A stretch of DNA of 64,000 nucleotides. Origin: Sutcliffiella horikoshii. GTDB taxonomy: Bacteria; Bacillota; Bacilli; Bacillales; Bacillaceae_I. The position numbers and the translations under genes are program-made. Of this stretch, positions 1-8,826 are shown one piece after another. Positions within the stretch are counted from its first letter, which is position 1. Each line of letters begins with the position of its first letter. The notes beneath the pieces are model-generated. The model made no database searches and was not told the origin of the DNA. It saw only the letters and a program-made list of their open reading frames with translations. The stretch lies in assembly GCF_020524325.1 (NCBI RefSeq), contig NZ_JAIVKY010000006.1, positions 124,001 through 188,000 of the forward strand, in the 5' to 3' direction.

Positions 1-309
1 AACGAGAAGGATACTCATGATTGCCACCACTATTGCTGTAAAAAGAAGCATTTGATGTGCCATCATCGGTCCTTCTGTATAGTTTTCCAATCCATAGCCC
101 TTACCAACCATTGCCGTCATAGCAGGATTTTTCATCGTCTCAGCGATTGCTTGCCTTTCCTGGTCATTGGCATACAAACCAGAAAAAGAAGTGGCAGTTA
201 GTAAAGTAATTAGTGTAATTGAAATAAGCCAGATCGGAATGCGAATTTTATCCCGTTTCAAAATGAAGAAAATAAGGTTACCTGTATTACTAAAACGTTG
301 TTTCCACAT
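1..309 (-). CDS. ABC-2 type transporter permease (partial, N-terminal part)
   Basis: The gene runs off the left edge, so only about the first 103 residues are visible. They show a short basic N-terminus (MWKQRFSNTGNLIFFILKRD), one hydrophobic segment at about residues 27-45, an extracytoplasmic stretch and the start of a second segment. This is the layout of large ABC-2 permeases of the tetronasin/antibiotic-exporter type. Its ATG overlaps the stop of the ATPase gene by one base (TGATG), so the two are translationally coupled and probably form one exporter in the membrane. The substrate is unknown. Family assignment is inferred from context and the N-terminal pattern. Confidence 0.75.
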   Translation of the reverse strand, partial: MWKQRFSNTGNLIFFILKRDKIRIPIWLISITLITLLTATSFSGLYANDQERQAIAETMKNPAMTAMVGKGYGLENYTEGPMMAHQMLLFTAIVVAIMSILLV

Positions 310-1220
310 CAGGCTTCTCCTCCCGCTCCCATTTTGGAAGCGCCGCCTTCATAATGACGCATAAACAAGTCCTCTAGTGTTGGAGGAGAACTCTCTAATT
401 TTACAAGACCGAACCCGCTAACATGTTTCATGACCGCTGCGAGTTCTTCAGCATCTACTTGAAAAGATAATGCATCTTCCCTCTGTTCCACCTCATGTAC
501 TCCTTTCAAAGAGCCAATATCCAGTACAGGCTGGGTTGTTTCGATAAGAAGGTTTGTTCTTGTTAAGTGTCTCAACTCTTGTAACGTCCCTGTTTCAATG
601 ATCTTTCCTTGTCGGATGATTCCAACACGGTCACATAGCTTTTCAACTTCGGATAAGATGTGGCTTGAGAGAAGTACGCTCTTTCCGGCGAGCTTAGCCT
701 CTAAGACGCACTCCTGAAAAACCATTTCCATTAACGGATCAAGCCCTGAAGTAGGTTCATCTAATATATATAGATCTGCATTAGAAGCAAATGCTGCAAC
801 TAATGCTACTTTTTGTCGATTTCCTTTAGAATAGGTTCTACATTTCTTAGAAGGATCCAGTTTAAATCTCTCAACTAGCTCTTCCCTCCTTCCGCTGTCG
901 CTTCCTCCACGAAGTTTCATGAATAGATCAATGACCTCTCCTCCAGTTAGATTTGGCCATAATGTCACATCACCAGGTACATATGCTATGCGTTTATGAA
1001 TCTCTACAGCGTCCTTCCAAGCATCAAGTCCAAATATCTTTGCTTCCCCCTGTGTAGCTTTTAGAATGCCTAATAATATACGAATAGTGGTGGATTTCCC
1101 CGCTCCATTTGGTCCGATAAAGCCATATACCTCGCCGCTGTTAACATTTAGATTAACCCCGTCCAACGCAGTGAATTTCCCGAAAGTTTTACATAAATGT
1201 TTTGTCTCTAATATGGTCAT
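309..1220 (-). CDS. ABC transporter ATP-binding protein
   Basis: This 303-residue protein has a Walker A (GPNGAGKS, about 36-43), an ABC signature variant (SKGNRQK, about 131-137) and a Walker B (LYILDEP, about 150-156), followed by the D-loop and an H-loop region (SSHILSEVEKL). The C-terminal ~80 residues form the accessory domain typical of DrrA/CcmA-like drug-exporter ATPases. It should power the permease encoded immediately downstream. A TetR gene is divergent on the other side, the usual arrangement for a drug- or lipid-responsive exporter. The ribosome site GGGAGGG lies just upstream of the ATG. Substrate unknown. Confidence 0.93.
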   Translation of the reverse strand: MTILETKHLCKTFGKFTALDGVNLNVNSGEVYGFIGPNGAGKSTTIRILLGILKATQGEAKIFGLDAWKDAVEIHKRIAYVPGDVTLWPNLTGGEVIDLFMKLRGGSDSGRREELVERFKLDPSKKCRTYSKGNRQKVALVAAFASNADLYILDEPTSGLDPLMEMVFQECVLEAKLAGKSVLLSSHILSEVEKLCDRVGIIRQGKIIETGTLQELRHLTRTNLLIETTQPVLDIGSLKGVHEVEQREDALSFQVDAEELAAVMKHVSGFGLVKLESSPPTLEDLFMRHYEGGASKMGAGGEA

Positions 1221-1290
1221 GAAAGACCCTCCCTTAATCTACATGATAAATCATACAGAAAAGCAAAATATGAAATATTTTAACTTACAT

Positions 1291-1346
1291 AGTTCATAAT
1301 ATATATAAAGTGACCCTTTGACAAGAGTTTATGAACTATTTTATTT
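1291..1346 (+). promoter_or_regulatory. Candidate TetR operator arms and promoter
   Basis: A perfect 9-bp inverted repeat, AGTTCATAA (1291-1299) and TTATGAACT (1329-1337), lies between the divergent exporter and TetR genes. A TTGACA -35 (1318-1323) is followed after 17 bp by a weak -10 (TTATTT), so the right arm sits inside the promoter spacer of the TetR gene. The 29-bp gap between arms is long for one TetR dimer; two half-operators or looping would be needed. Seen directly; binding is inferred. Confidence 0.45.
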
Positions 1347-1389
1347 GTTTTATTACATAATTTTGATTAAAATAAAGATGAGGTGAAAA

Positions 1390-1977
1390 ATGATGGACGG
1401 TTTTCAACGACGGAGAGAACAAAAGAAACAAGATATCCTAGAAGCAGCCTTGGCTCTTTTTATGGAGTATGGAGTTCAGAAAGTATCCATATCAGAAATA
1501 GCGCAAAAGGCCAATGTTTCGCAAGTAACAATCTATAATTATTTCGAAAGCAAACATAAATTAACAAGTGATGTGTTTGGTTATTACATAAATAAAACTT
1601 CTGACGACTTTGAAAAACTCATTCATAGCGATATTCCATTCCCAGAAAAGATAAAACAAATTATCTTCAATAAAAAAGAAATCTCTAAGCAGATTCATGA
1701 GGAATTTTATCACTTCATGATGAAGGAATATGCAACGGAAGGTAATATCATTGAGAAAATCTATGTAGAAAAAGCACTTCCCTATTTTGCTAAGCTGTTT
1801 GAGGAAGGGAAGGAACAAGGATATGTTGATCCAAATCTTTCCCAGGAGGCAATTCTTTTCTATGTTCAGATGCTGAAAGATTATATGCAAAAAGAGGAGG
1901 TATATCAAAAAGTACTTCCGCTAACAGAAGACATTACCAATATCTTTTTTTACGGTATTATCGGTAAAAAAGAGTAA
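1390..1977 (+). CDS. TetR/AcrR family transcriptional regulator
   Basis: The protein is 195 residues. Its N-terminal helix-turn-helix (about 30-55, ISEIAQKANVSQVTIYNYF then ESKHKL) is the TetR signature, and a variable helical ligand-binding domain follows. An AGGTG ribosome site precedes an ATGATG pair, so the start may be 1390 or 1393. It is transcribed away from the ABC exporter, shares the intergenic region with it and ends at a strong terminator. It most likely represses the exporter and itself. The inducer cannot be deduced. Confidence 0.9.
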   Translation: MMDGFQRRREQKKQDILEAALALFMEYGVQKVSISEIAQKANVSQVTIYNYFESKHKLTSDVFGYYINKTSDDFEKLIHSDIPFPEKIKQIIFNKKEISKQIHEEFYHFMMKEYATEGNIIEKIYVEKALPYFAKLFEEGKEQGYVDPNLSQEAILFYVQMLKDYMQKEEVYQKVLPLTEDITNIFFYGIIGKKE

Positions 1978-1980
1978 AAA

Positions 1981-2010
1981 CAGGCACCCTCTAGTGAGGT
2001 GCCTGTTTTT
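1981..2010. terminator. Bidirectional Rho-independent terminator
   Basis: An 8-bp stem (CAGGCACC/GGTGCCTG) is followed by six T on the + strand and preceded by an A-run. It lies between the converging TetR and ClpP-like genes and can serve both. Confidence 0.85.
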
Positions 2011-2015
2011 TATCA

Positions 2016-2498
2016 TCACTTTTTGATTACCTCATCGATAATTCCGTATTCTTTTGCCTCTTCAGCAGTCATAAATTTATCTCTGTCGGTATCCCGCTCA
2101 ATCTTTTTAATTGGCTGTCCAGTATAATCAGCAATCAGCTTATGAAGGTCATCCTTTAACTTCAGGATTCTACGAGCGGATATTTCAATTTCCGTCGCCT
2201 GACCTCTTGCCCCACCCAGTGGCTGGTGAATCATAATTTCACTATTTGGTAATGCCAGCCTCTTTCCCTTCGTTCCGGCCATCAACAGCATTGCTCCAAA
2301 AGATGCGGCCATCCCAATACAGATTGTTCGAACATCTGGTTTGATATAGTGCATTGTATCAAGAATGGCAAACCCAGCAGTAGTAGAGCCGCCTGGGCTG
2401 TTGATATAGATGGATATGTCTTTATCTGGGTCATCAGCAGCTAGAAACAGCAATTGCGCAACGACACTATTAGCAATCTGATCATTGATTTTCCTCAT
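2016..2498 (-). CDS. N-terminally truncated ClpP-family serine protease (possible pseudogene)
   Basis: The 160 residues align with ClpP from about residue 32 onward. The triad is intact: Ser66 (GMAAS), His91 (MIHQPLGG) and Asp140 (DTDRDKF), each displaced by exactly 31 from the B. subtilis positions 97/122/171. The N-terminal axial loop and first helix that contact ClpX/ClpC and line the pore are missing. Upstream in the same frame only a few ClpP-like codons (IVFGA) precede a TAG, so no normal start is available. The ATG has a poor ribosome site (GGAG two bases away) and lies inside the end of the sigma-factor ORF. It resembles the second ClpP paralogue of the B. cereus group. It is probably a relic, or a subunit needing a partner ClpP. 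Confidence 0.8.
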   Translation of the reverse strand: MRKINDQIANSVVAQLLFLAADDPDKDISIYINSPGGSTTAGFAILDTMHYIKPDVRTICIGMAASFGAMLLMAGTKGKRLALPNSEIMIHQPLGGARGQATEIEISARRILKLKDDLHKLIADYTGQPIKKIERDTDRDKFMTAEEAKEYGIIDEVIKK

Positions 2499-3018
2499 CG
2501 CTCCAAAAACTATCTATGCGCTCAATGTTAGGTGCCTCTTTTTTGTTGAGTCTTTTTCTAGAGCGGTGCAAAGCTGCTTTTACCGCTCCTTCGGTTGTGC
2601 CAAGCATGTCGGTAATTTCAGCGGATTGATAATCAAATGCCTCTGTAAGAAAGAATATCACTGCCTGTTTTGGTGTAGTATGTGTAAGTAAAGTATCTGT
2701 AATGAAGAGGGCTTTCTCCAAATGGTGATGATAGATCTCTTCATTAAGAACATCCTGAATTGTTTCCTTTTGTCGTCTTCGAACAACATCAATCCACTTG
2801 TTATAAGCAACTTTCTTGAGAAGACTTTGGCTTATAACAGCTGAATGAGAGTAATGCTTGATGATCTTTTCCATGGTTTCCTGCGCAAGGTCATTTCCAT
2901 CCCATTCGTTTTTTGTGAGAAAGAGACAGTAGCGAAGCAATTTATGGTAATGGTCCTGCATGTACTCTTCCCGGGACAAATCAGTCTTAACTAACATTCT
3001 TTTCTTAGCATTTTTCAC
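2482..3018 (-). CDS. RNA polymerase sigma-70 family factor (ECF-like)
   Basis: This 178-residue protein has a region 2-like segment ([32 protein letters not shown], about 23-57) and a region 4 helix-turn-helix ([20 protein letters not shown], then ALHRSRKRL, about 128-157). It starts with GTG behind AAAGGAGTG. No anti-sigma gene lies beside it. Its last codons overlap the start of the truncated ClpP ORF by 17 bp. The C-terminus past region 4 may itself be a junction product, because some sigma factors of this type carry a further domain. Target promoters are unknown. Confidence 0.75.
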   Translation of the reverse strand: MKNAKKRMLVKTDLSREEYMQDHYHKLLRYCLFLTKNEWDGNDLAQETMEKIIKHYSHSAVISQSLLKKVAYNKWIDVVRRRQKETIQDVLNEEIYHHHLEKALFITDTLLTHTTPKQAVIFFLTEAFDYQSAEITDMLGTTEGAVKAALHRSRKRLNKKEAPNIERIDSFWSDEENQ

Positions 3019-3218
3019 TGAGCCACACTCCTTTACTCCACTCTATTATCTAAACGTTTCATTAGGCCCTTAAGATACGGGGGACAGTAAAAATATTTTG
3101 AAGTAAGTAATATGTAAACATACTGTAAAGAAAAATACCCCCACAAACTCGATCGTTTTCTTTAATATTATATATACAATACATAACCTTAGTATCAGTA
3201 TGTTCATGGGAGGTAACT

Positions 3219-3542
3219 ATGCAGACATATGTAAAGGATTCTTTATTGGAATGGAAAGAAGAAATGTTAAAGCAGAAGAAAGAAATTGATGATGAATATG
3301 AAAAAGTGAAGTCAGATCTTCAGTTATATTCTATTAAGTTCAGTATTACGAAACAAGTGATACAGTCTACAATAAATGATGAAATCATTGACAATATTAA
3401 AGAATCGTATCACAAGCCATATGAAGAGAAGTTCAATGAACTTAAACAATACATAAAAGAGCTGGATGAAAAAAGAAAAGTGTTTCAGATGTTTGTAGAT
3501 AAAATTGACAAAGTCAGTGAAACCGAAATGATGGAGAAATAG
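3219..3542 (+). CDS. Small charged coiled-coil protein, unknown function
   Basis: The 107 residues are rich in K, E and D with heptad-like spacing (LEWKEEMLKQKKEIDDEYEK and a C-terminal ELDEKRKVFQM segment), so an almost entirely helical coiled coil is expected. There is no signal peptide or membrane segment. GGGAGG lies 7 bases before the ATG. It is a single gene ending at a strong hairpin. No family was recognised. Confidence 0.7.
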   Translation: MQTYVKDSLLEWKEEMLKQKKEIDDEYEKVKSDLQLYSIKFSITKQVIQSTINDEIIDNIKESYHKPYEEKFNELKQYIKELDEKRKVFQMFVDKIDKVSETEMMEK

Positions 3543-3550
3543 ATTGAAAT

Positions 3551-3593
3551 GGGCTGTAGGGAATTCCAGTGTAATGGGTATTCCCTACAGCCC
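3551..3593. terminator. Terminator-like inverted repeat
   Basis: Perfect 14-bp arms (GGGCTGTAGGGAAT and its complement) flank a 15-nt loop between the converging coiled-coil gene and fumC. There is no long T-run on either side, so termination is likely but not certain. Confidence 0.6.
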
Positions 3594-3600
3594 ACCTTAT

Positions 3601-4986
3601 TTATTGTGGATGTACCATTTTACTTGGATCAACAAAGGCATCAAATTCTTCTTCTGTTAACAGTTCTAGTTTTAGTGCGGCTTCTTTTAACGTAGAACCT
3701 TCTTTATGTGCAAGCTTAGCAATGGATGCAGCTTTTTCATATCCTATATGAGGGTTTAAAGATGTTACTAACATTAAAGAGTTTTGAAGGTTTAAGGCTA
3801 TTTTTTCAAAATTAGGTTCCATCCCTCTAACACATTTGTCGTTAAAGCTGTTCATGCTATCCGTCAAAAGTGTCACCGATTGAAGAAAATTGTAGATAAT
3901 GACCGGCTTGAATACATTTAGTTCAAAATTCCCCTGACTTGCTGCAACTCCAATTGTTACATCGTTCCCCATCACCTGCGTTGCCACCATCGTCAATGCT
4001 TCACTTTGGGTTGGATTGACTTTACCTGGCATGATAGAACTGCCGGGTTCATTTTCAGGAATGATTATCTCTCCTATTCCGCTTCTTGGGCCACTGGCAA
4101 GCCATCTTACGTCATTGGCTATCTTCATCAAATCCGCAGCAAGTGCCTTAATTGCTCCATGTACATAAACAACCTGGTCATGACTTGTTAAGGCATGAAA
4201 TTTATTAGCTGCAGAAGTAAAATTTTTCCCAGTCAGTGTTGTGATTTCTTCGGCTACCATATCCCCAAAATCGGGATGTGCATTTATTCCTGTCCCTACT
4301 GCTGTCCCCCCTATTGCCAGTTCTTTCATATGAGGTAGGCTTTCTGCAATCATCTTCTCCCCTTTTTCGAGCATATGATACCAACCGCTGATTTCTTGGC
4401 CCAGTGTCAGTGGTGTAGCATCTTGTAAGTGTGTTCTTCCTATTTTAATGACATTCTTGAATTCCTCTGACTTCTGAAGCAAGGTCTCTTTTAGTCTCGT
4501 TAGAGTTGGGAGAAGTCTTTCCTCGACTGCTAACACGCCAGCAATGTGAAGGGCAGTGGGAAACGTATCATTGGAGCTTTGTGACATGTTCACATCGTCA
4601 TTTGGATGTATTCGGTCCTCTCCTCCGCTCTCAAATAAAAGTTGGTTTGCCCTGTTGGCAATCACTTCGTTTACATTCATATTGGATTGTGTCCCGCTTC
4701 CTGTTTGCCACACAACAAGTGGAAAATGTTCATCCCATTTTCCGTTTATTATCTCTTCAGCAGCGGCTGTAAATGCCTCTGCTTTTCCGGTAGAGAGCTT
4801 GCTCAATTTATGATTACTTTTTGCCGCTGCTTTTTTTAATAGTGCAAAAGCATGGATGATTTCTATTGGCATCTTCTCCTCACCAATAGCAAAATTTTCG
4901 ATGCTTCTTTGCGTTTGTGCTCCCCATAGCTTATTCTTAGGAACTTTTATTTCTCCCATTGTATCTTTTTCAATTCTATATTCCAT
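3601..4986 (-). CDS. fumC: Class II fumarate hydratase
   Basis: Catalyses reversible hydration of fumarate to L-malate in the TCA cycle, as a cytosolic homotetramer without an iron-sulfur cluster. The length of 461 matches the family. Visible signatures are the fumarase/aspartase loop [11 protein letters not shown], the substrate-site segments [14 protein letters not shown] and [13 protein letters not shown], and [16 protein letters not shown]. Aspartase is the alternative, but the overall pattern and the N-terminus ([13 protein letters not shown]...WGAQTQRS) fit FumC/CitG. AGGAGA precedes the ATG at good spacing. It is transcribed alone. Confidence 0.96.
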   Translation of the reverse strand: MEYRIEKDTMGEIKVPKNKLWGAQTQRSIENFAIGEEKMPIEIIHAFALLKKAAAKSNHKLSKLSTGKAEAFTAAAEEIINGKWDEHFPLVVWQTGSGTQSNMNVNEVIANRANQLLFESGGEDRIHPNDDVNMSQSSNDTFPTALHIAGVLAVEERLLPTLTRLKETLLQKSEEFKNVIKIGRTHLQDATPLTLGQEISGWYHMLEKGEKMIAESLPHMKELAIGGTAVGTGINAHPDFGDMVAEEITTLTGKNFTSAANKFHALTSHDQVVYVHGAIKALAADLMKIANDVRWLASGPRSGIGEIIIPENEPGSSIMPGKVNPTQSEALTMVATQVMGNDVTIGVAASQGNFELNVFKPVIIYNFLQSVTLLTDSMNSFNDKCVRGMEPNFEKIALNLQNSLMLVTSLNPHIGYEKAASIAKLAHKEGSTLKEAALKLELLTEEEFDAFVDPSKMVHPQ

Positions 4987-5087
4987 GTATGTAAACTCTC
5001 CTTTCTTCTCATTACTTACTATTTACCTTTATAGTAAAAAGAAAAACGTAGTCTTTCAGATAATTATTTCTTTAACTGCACAAAAAT

Positions 5088-5115
5088 AACCTGTCTCTCA
5101 TTTGAGAAACAGGTT
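5088..5115 (-). terminator. Terminator of the trhO gene
   Basis: The stem AACCTGT/ACAGGTT is extended by CTCTCA/TGAG pairing with one bulge, and is followed by ATTTTT on the minus strand, just after the trhO stop. Confidence 0.8.
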
Positions 5116-5122
5116 AGCTAAA

Positions 5123-6094
5123 TTAGTTTGTAACTTCTTGTTTAATTGCATCCATTCTTTTGCTTACTTCTTCTTCTGTTAATCCGTGCTCGATGATATA
5201 GCGGTTTCTTGGATCTATACGGCATTCATGGGAGCAGCTGCGCAGGTACTTGTGTTCGTTTTCCTCAGAGCTCAAAATCTTTTTATTACACTCAGGATTT
5301 GCACAGTTTACATAGCGCTCGCAAGGTTCACCAGAAAAATGATCTTTCCCGACTACTACATGTTCTTTCTGGTTAATTGGAACACTGATTCGCTCGTCGA
5401 ATACGTAGCATTGTCCATCCCATAGTTCTCCTTGCACTTCAGGGTCTTTCCCGTATGTGACAATTCCTCCATCCAGCTGGGAAACATCTTCAAAACCTTC
5501 TTCAAGCAACCATCCAGAGAACTTTTCGCAACGTACTCCGCCAGTGCAATACGTTAAGATCTTTTTCCCTTCAAAGTTCTTCTTGTTTTCTTTAATCCAT
5601 TGAGGTAGTTCTTTGAACGTATTGATGTCAGGTTTCACTGCACCACGGAAATGTCCAAGGTCGTACTCATAATCATTACGAGCATCGATTACTACTGTAT
5701 CTTCGCTTTGTAATGCTTTCAACCATTCTTTTGGTTTTAAATGCTTCCCTGTAGTTTTGCGTGGGTCAATGTCATTTTCCAAACGTAATGTCACCAACTC
5801 TGGACGGTAACGAACCTTCATTTTAGGGAATGCATGTTCAGATACTTCGTCTACTTTATAGATGATATCTGAGAAAAGAGGATGTGAATTCATATGCTCA
5901 ATATAAGCGTCTGTTTGCTCGATTGTCCCTGAAACAGTTCCGTTAATTCCTTCTTTTGCAATCAATACACGGCCTTTCAACCCTAACTCTTTACAGAATT
6001 CCATGTGCTCTTGAGTAACCTCTTCCGGATTCTCAATATCTACATATTTATAATACAATAATACTCTATAGTCTTGACTCATCATAATCACCAT
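5123..6094 (-). CDS. trhO: tRNA uridine(34) hydroxylase, rhodanese-domain UPF0176 family
   Basis: TrhO proteins install 5-hydroxyuridine at the wobble position of tRNAs. An N-terminal acylphosphatase-like domain (about 8-100) is followed by a rhodanese domain (about 125-215) whose loop [13 protein letters not shown] carries the conserved cysteines (about 183 and 189). A C-terminal cysteine cluster ([15 protein letters not shown]) probably binds zinc. The length of 323 is usual. The real start may be the ATGATG at 6085/6082, because AAAGGT lies only two bases from the first ATG but about 10 from the second; that gives the conserved M(M)[13 protein letters not shown]-terminus. Single-gene unit with its own terminator. 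Confidence 0.92.
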   Translation of the reverse strand: MVIMMSQDYRVLLYYKYVDIENPEEVTQEHMEFCKELGLKGRVLIAKEGINGTVSGTIEQTDAYIEHMNSHPLFSDIIYKVDEVSEHAFPKMKVRYRPELVTLRLENDIDPRKTTGKHLKPKEWLKALQSEDTVVIDARNDYEYDLGHFRGAVKPDINTFKELPQWIKENKKNFEGKKILTYCTGGVRCEKFSGWLLEEGFEDVSQLDGGIVTYGKDPEVQGELWDGQCYVFDERISVPINQKEHVVVGKDHFSGEPCERYVNCANPECNKKILSSEENEHKYLRSCSHECRIDPRNRYIIEHGLTEEEVSKRMDAIKQEVTN

Positions 6095-6292
6095 AACCTT
6101 TATTAAATTTATCTATTTACATAGTTGACATACTTGTTTCTTTATATAAGAAGTTACAACATATTACTATATCAAAAATGGTGGGAATGTGACAAGCTTT
6201 TATTACGATAACCTATAGCTTGCCAATTTGTTTATTTGTTTTTGGAGGAAAAGTGTTGAATAACTTTGAAATAAGGAGTATATTTTACACAA

Positions 6293-7714
6293 ATGAAGGC
6301 GTTTTCAGTCATTTTATCGAAACGTTTCACTAAATCCAGTAAAAGGAGTTGTTCATATTTGAAAAGGTTACTTGGGTTATTTTTATCAGTCATGGTGGTT
6401 GTTGGTATGGTTCTTTATTTTACAAGTACTACAGAAAAAACTACTGTTCAACCGCAAAATGAAATGGAAAAGGAACTATTAGAAACGGCAGAAAAAACGT
6501 TTCGATTTTTTGAAGATTATACAGACACTGATACTGGGCTTACCATGGATCGTGTGGACTTTGAGCAAGATGAAACGAAAGCTGAACATACATCCCCTAC
6601 TAATATTGCCATGTATATGTTAGGGATGGTATCTGGTGTGGAACTTGGATTCATATCCAAAAAGGAAGCCGAGCAAAGGGTTGAAAAAACTTTACGTACA
6701 CTAAATGAAATGGAAACTTGGAACGGACTTTATTACAATTGGTACTACACGAAGGATGGAACTCCAAAAAAAGATTGGGGACAGTTTATCTCTAGTGTTG
6801 ATAATGGTTGGTTGACTGCAGGGTTAATCGTTTCAGGGCAATATTTTGATGGGTTGAAAGACTTAACAGATCCTCTCGTGGAGCAAATGGAATATTCCAC
6901 CCTTTATGACCCTTCTGTTGGCCATCTACATGGTGGATATGATAAGGAACAAGAAAGCCTCACCCCTCACCATTACGGAATGTTATATACGGAGCCGCGA
7001 GTGGCAAGTTACATTGCTATTGGCAAAGGAGATGTACCTGAGGAACATTGGTGGAAGTTGTACCGAACTTTTCCGCCAGAGTTTGATTGGCAATCTCAAA
7101 CTCCTACAGGAATTATGAAGAATTACGACGGTGTAAATGTGTTTCAAGGTGTCTATGAATATGAAGGAATCAAATATGTACCAAGCTGGGGTGGCAGTAT
7201 GTTTGAAGGGTTGATGCCAAGCCTCGTCATGAAAGAGAACGAACTCGGTGTAAATGGTTTAGGTTTAAATAATTTGCAGCATGTAAAAGGTCAAATCCGT
7301 TATGCAGAAGTGAATGAGTTGGGTGCTTGGGGCTTTTCGCCTGCAGCAATCCTAAATAATTATGGAGAGTTTGGGGCACCTGTATTAGGAGCAGAAGGTT
7401 ATGAGGATAAAGCAACAGTAACACCCCATGCTAGCTTTCTTGCATTGGAGCATGCTCCTGAAGAAGTCTATGACAATCTTAAAAAGCTGCAAGACATGGG
7501 AGTCTATGGAGAAGATTATGGCTATTATGATACGGTTAATCTGGAAACAGGTGAAGTTGCCCATACTCACTTATCGTTGGACCAGGGAATGATTTTGGCT
7601 TCTATCACCAATTTCTTAAAGAAAGGTGTTATCAGGGATTATTTTCATCGAGATCCTATTGGAGAAAGACCTGAACATCTTTTGGAAGTAGAGGATTTTG
7701 ATATAAGGGATTAA
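6293..7714 (+). CDS. Membrane-anchored glucoamylase-like protein (PF10091/DUF3131 type)
   Basis: The 473-residue product has an N-terminal hydrophobic anchor (LLGLFLSVMVVVGMVLYF, about 26-43) and a large extracellular region rich in aromatics, with the alpha/alpha-barrel pattern of the 'putative glucoamylase' family (TPTNIAMYM, SVDNGWLTAGL, YVPSWGGSMFEGLMPSL, ATVTPHASFLALEH). Related proteins act on beta-1,2-glucans and other glycans; the substrate here is unknown. The ATG has a distant AAGGAG. A TTG at 6359, 10 bases behind AAAAGGAG, gives a cleaner signal anchor and may be the true start. A second glucoamylase-like gene lies at 55584. Single gene with terminator. Confidence 0.75.
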   Translation: MKAFSVILSKRFTKSSKRSCSYLKRLLGLFLSVMVVVGMVLYFTSTTEKTTVQPQNEMEKELLETAEKTFRFFEDYTDTDTGLTMDRVDFEQDETKAEHTSPTNIAMYMLGMVSGVELGFISKKEAEQRVEKTLRTLNEMETWNGLYYNWYYTKDGTPKKDWGQFISSVDNGWLTAGLIVSGQYFDGLKDLTDPLVEQMEYSTLYDPSVGHLHGGYDKEQESLTPHHYGMLYTEPRVASYIAIGKGDVPEEHWWKLYRTFPPEFDWQSQTPTGIMKNYDGVNVFQGVYEYEGIKYVPSWGGSMFEGLMPSLVMKENELGVNGLGLNNLQHVKGQIRYAEVNELGAWGFSPAAILNNYGEFGAPVLGAEGYEDKATVTPHASFLALEHAPEEVYDNLKKLQDMGVYGEDYGYYDTVNLETGEVAHTHLSLDQGMILASITNFLKKGVIRDYFHRDPIGERPEHLLEVEDFDIRD

Positions 7715-7720
7715 ACATAT

Positions 7721-7752
7721 AAAGAGCCCCAAGCTGAGCGGCTCTTTTTTTA
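7721..7752 (+). terminator. Rho-independent terminator
   Basis: An 8-bp stem AAAGAGCC/GGCTCTTT runs directly into a T-tract after the glucoamylase-like gene; it can also serve the converging gene. Confidence 0.85.
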
Positions 7753-7765
7753 TGTTGCTATCAAG

Positions 7766-8821
7766 CTATTTTATTGTTCCGATATAGGATAAAGAATTCA
7801 CTTCTGCAGAATCATAGGAACCTTCTAGTATTTTTCTAATATCTTCAAGCATCGTCGGGAGGTCAACATCTTCTCCTTTTTTACCGGAGAATGGTTCAGC
7901 TACAAAGAATGGTTGGGTAAGATATGCTTCTAATCTTTCCCCTCTCTTATATGTTTGGCTTTCAGTTTCAGGAAGTAGATCCATACCTCTAACTTGAACA
8001 AGTGAGCGTAATTCACGGTAGCGTCTAAGAAGTTTTTGTGAGCGTTGTTGTATAGTTAAGTGGTGTTGATCTAGGTGAGCGCCCTCTAAAACAGATGAGG
8101 TGGATTGTAAGGGATTAATGGCTGGATATTTGTGTCTTGCTGCAAGGTCTGCGTCAAATTGCCATAACGTTTCTAAAGGTCCATAAGGAAGGTCTTCGTC
8201 CACTACCTGACCACTTAAATCAAGAAGGAATGTTGTAACTGTGTTCATTCCTACCTTTTCTAGTTTGTTGTGAAGGTCCTGAATGTTCCCATTGGCTACA
8301 TGGCCACGGTCGGCAGTGAAAATTATCTCTTTATTTGGTCCAAGTTCCATGATTTTTTGGTAAGCTTCTTCAATTGTATTAACTGTGAAGTCTACATGAT
8401 CAAGAATGTCATCAACTTCGGGATGCTCGCCCTTAGGTGAAAGCATAATAGAAGTATATCCATCGCGTTTTAAGCGGTAATACAATTCTGCTAGAACCAC
8501 AAGTTGCCCCATTCCTGGCCTTGCTACGAGTCCGTTAGTTCCACCTTTAGTCAATGGAGCCAATAAATCGATTGCTTTTATTTTTGTTTCAATCATATCG
8601 ACTTTCTCCCCTCTTAATATCAATTCATCCAAGCTACACTCCGCTAAATCTGCCAGTGCGATAATGGTGCGTACCTCTGCTCTTCCAATTGGAATTTTGC
8701 CTGTGCACAGATTTGAAACGGTGGCGGGTCTTAAGCCCACAGATTTACCCGCGCTCGTTAGGTTTGGTACCTTTCTCCGCAATAAAGCTACATTCAATCT
8801 TACATTTTCCAATATTTTCAC
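7766..8821 (-). CDS. HTH protein fused to a degenerate F1-ATPase beta-subunit-like domain
   Basis: Residues 1-72 look like an Xre/Cro-type helix-turn-helix (SAGKSVGLRPATVSNLCTGK, then TIIALADLAECSLDEL). From about 77 to 345 the sequence follows the catalytic and C-terminal domains of AtpD: ETKIKAIDLLAPLTKGG, PAINPLQSTSS (AtpD PAVDPLDSTSR), LLRRYRELRSLVQVRGMDLL, and QPFFVAEPFSGKKG then ILEGSYD. The P-loop GGAGVGKT is replaced by ARPGMGQL (100-107), losing the catalytic Lys and Thr, and the GERTREGND loop is not recognisable. ATP hydrolysis is therefore unlikely. A DNA-binding sensor or scaffold derived from ATP synthase is the best inference. It is not in an atp operon. Its promoter region carries several TTAC/GTAA palindromes. 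Confidence 0.85.
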   Translation of the reverse strand: MKILENVRLNVALLRRKVPNLTSAGKSVGLRPATVSNLCTGKIPIGRAEVRTIIALADLAECSLDELILRGEKVDMIETKIKAIDLLAPLTKGGTNGLVARPGMGQLVVLAELYYRLKRDGYTSIMLSPKGEHPEVDDILDHVDFTVNTIEEAYQKIMELGPNKEIIFTADRGHVANGNIQDLHNKLEKVGMNTVTTFLLDLSGQVVDEDLPYGPLETLWQFDADLAARHKYPAINPLQSTSSVLEGAHLDQHHLTIQQRSQKLLRRYRELRSLVQVRGMDLLPETESQTYKRGERLEAYLTQPFFVAEPFSGKKGEDVDLPTMLEDIRKILEGSYDSAEVNSLSYIGTIK

Positions 8822-8826
8822 CTCCT

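Noticed and set aside
6315-6332. cre site at GAAACGTTTC near the glucoamylase-like gene
   Set aside because: Does not fit TGWNANCGNTNWCA in any register; kept only as a possible LacI-type palindrome.
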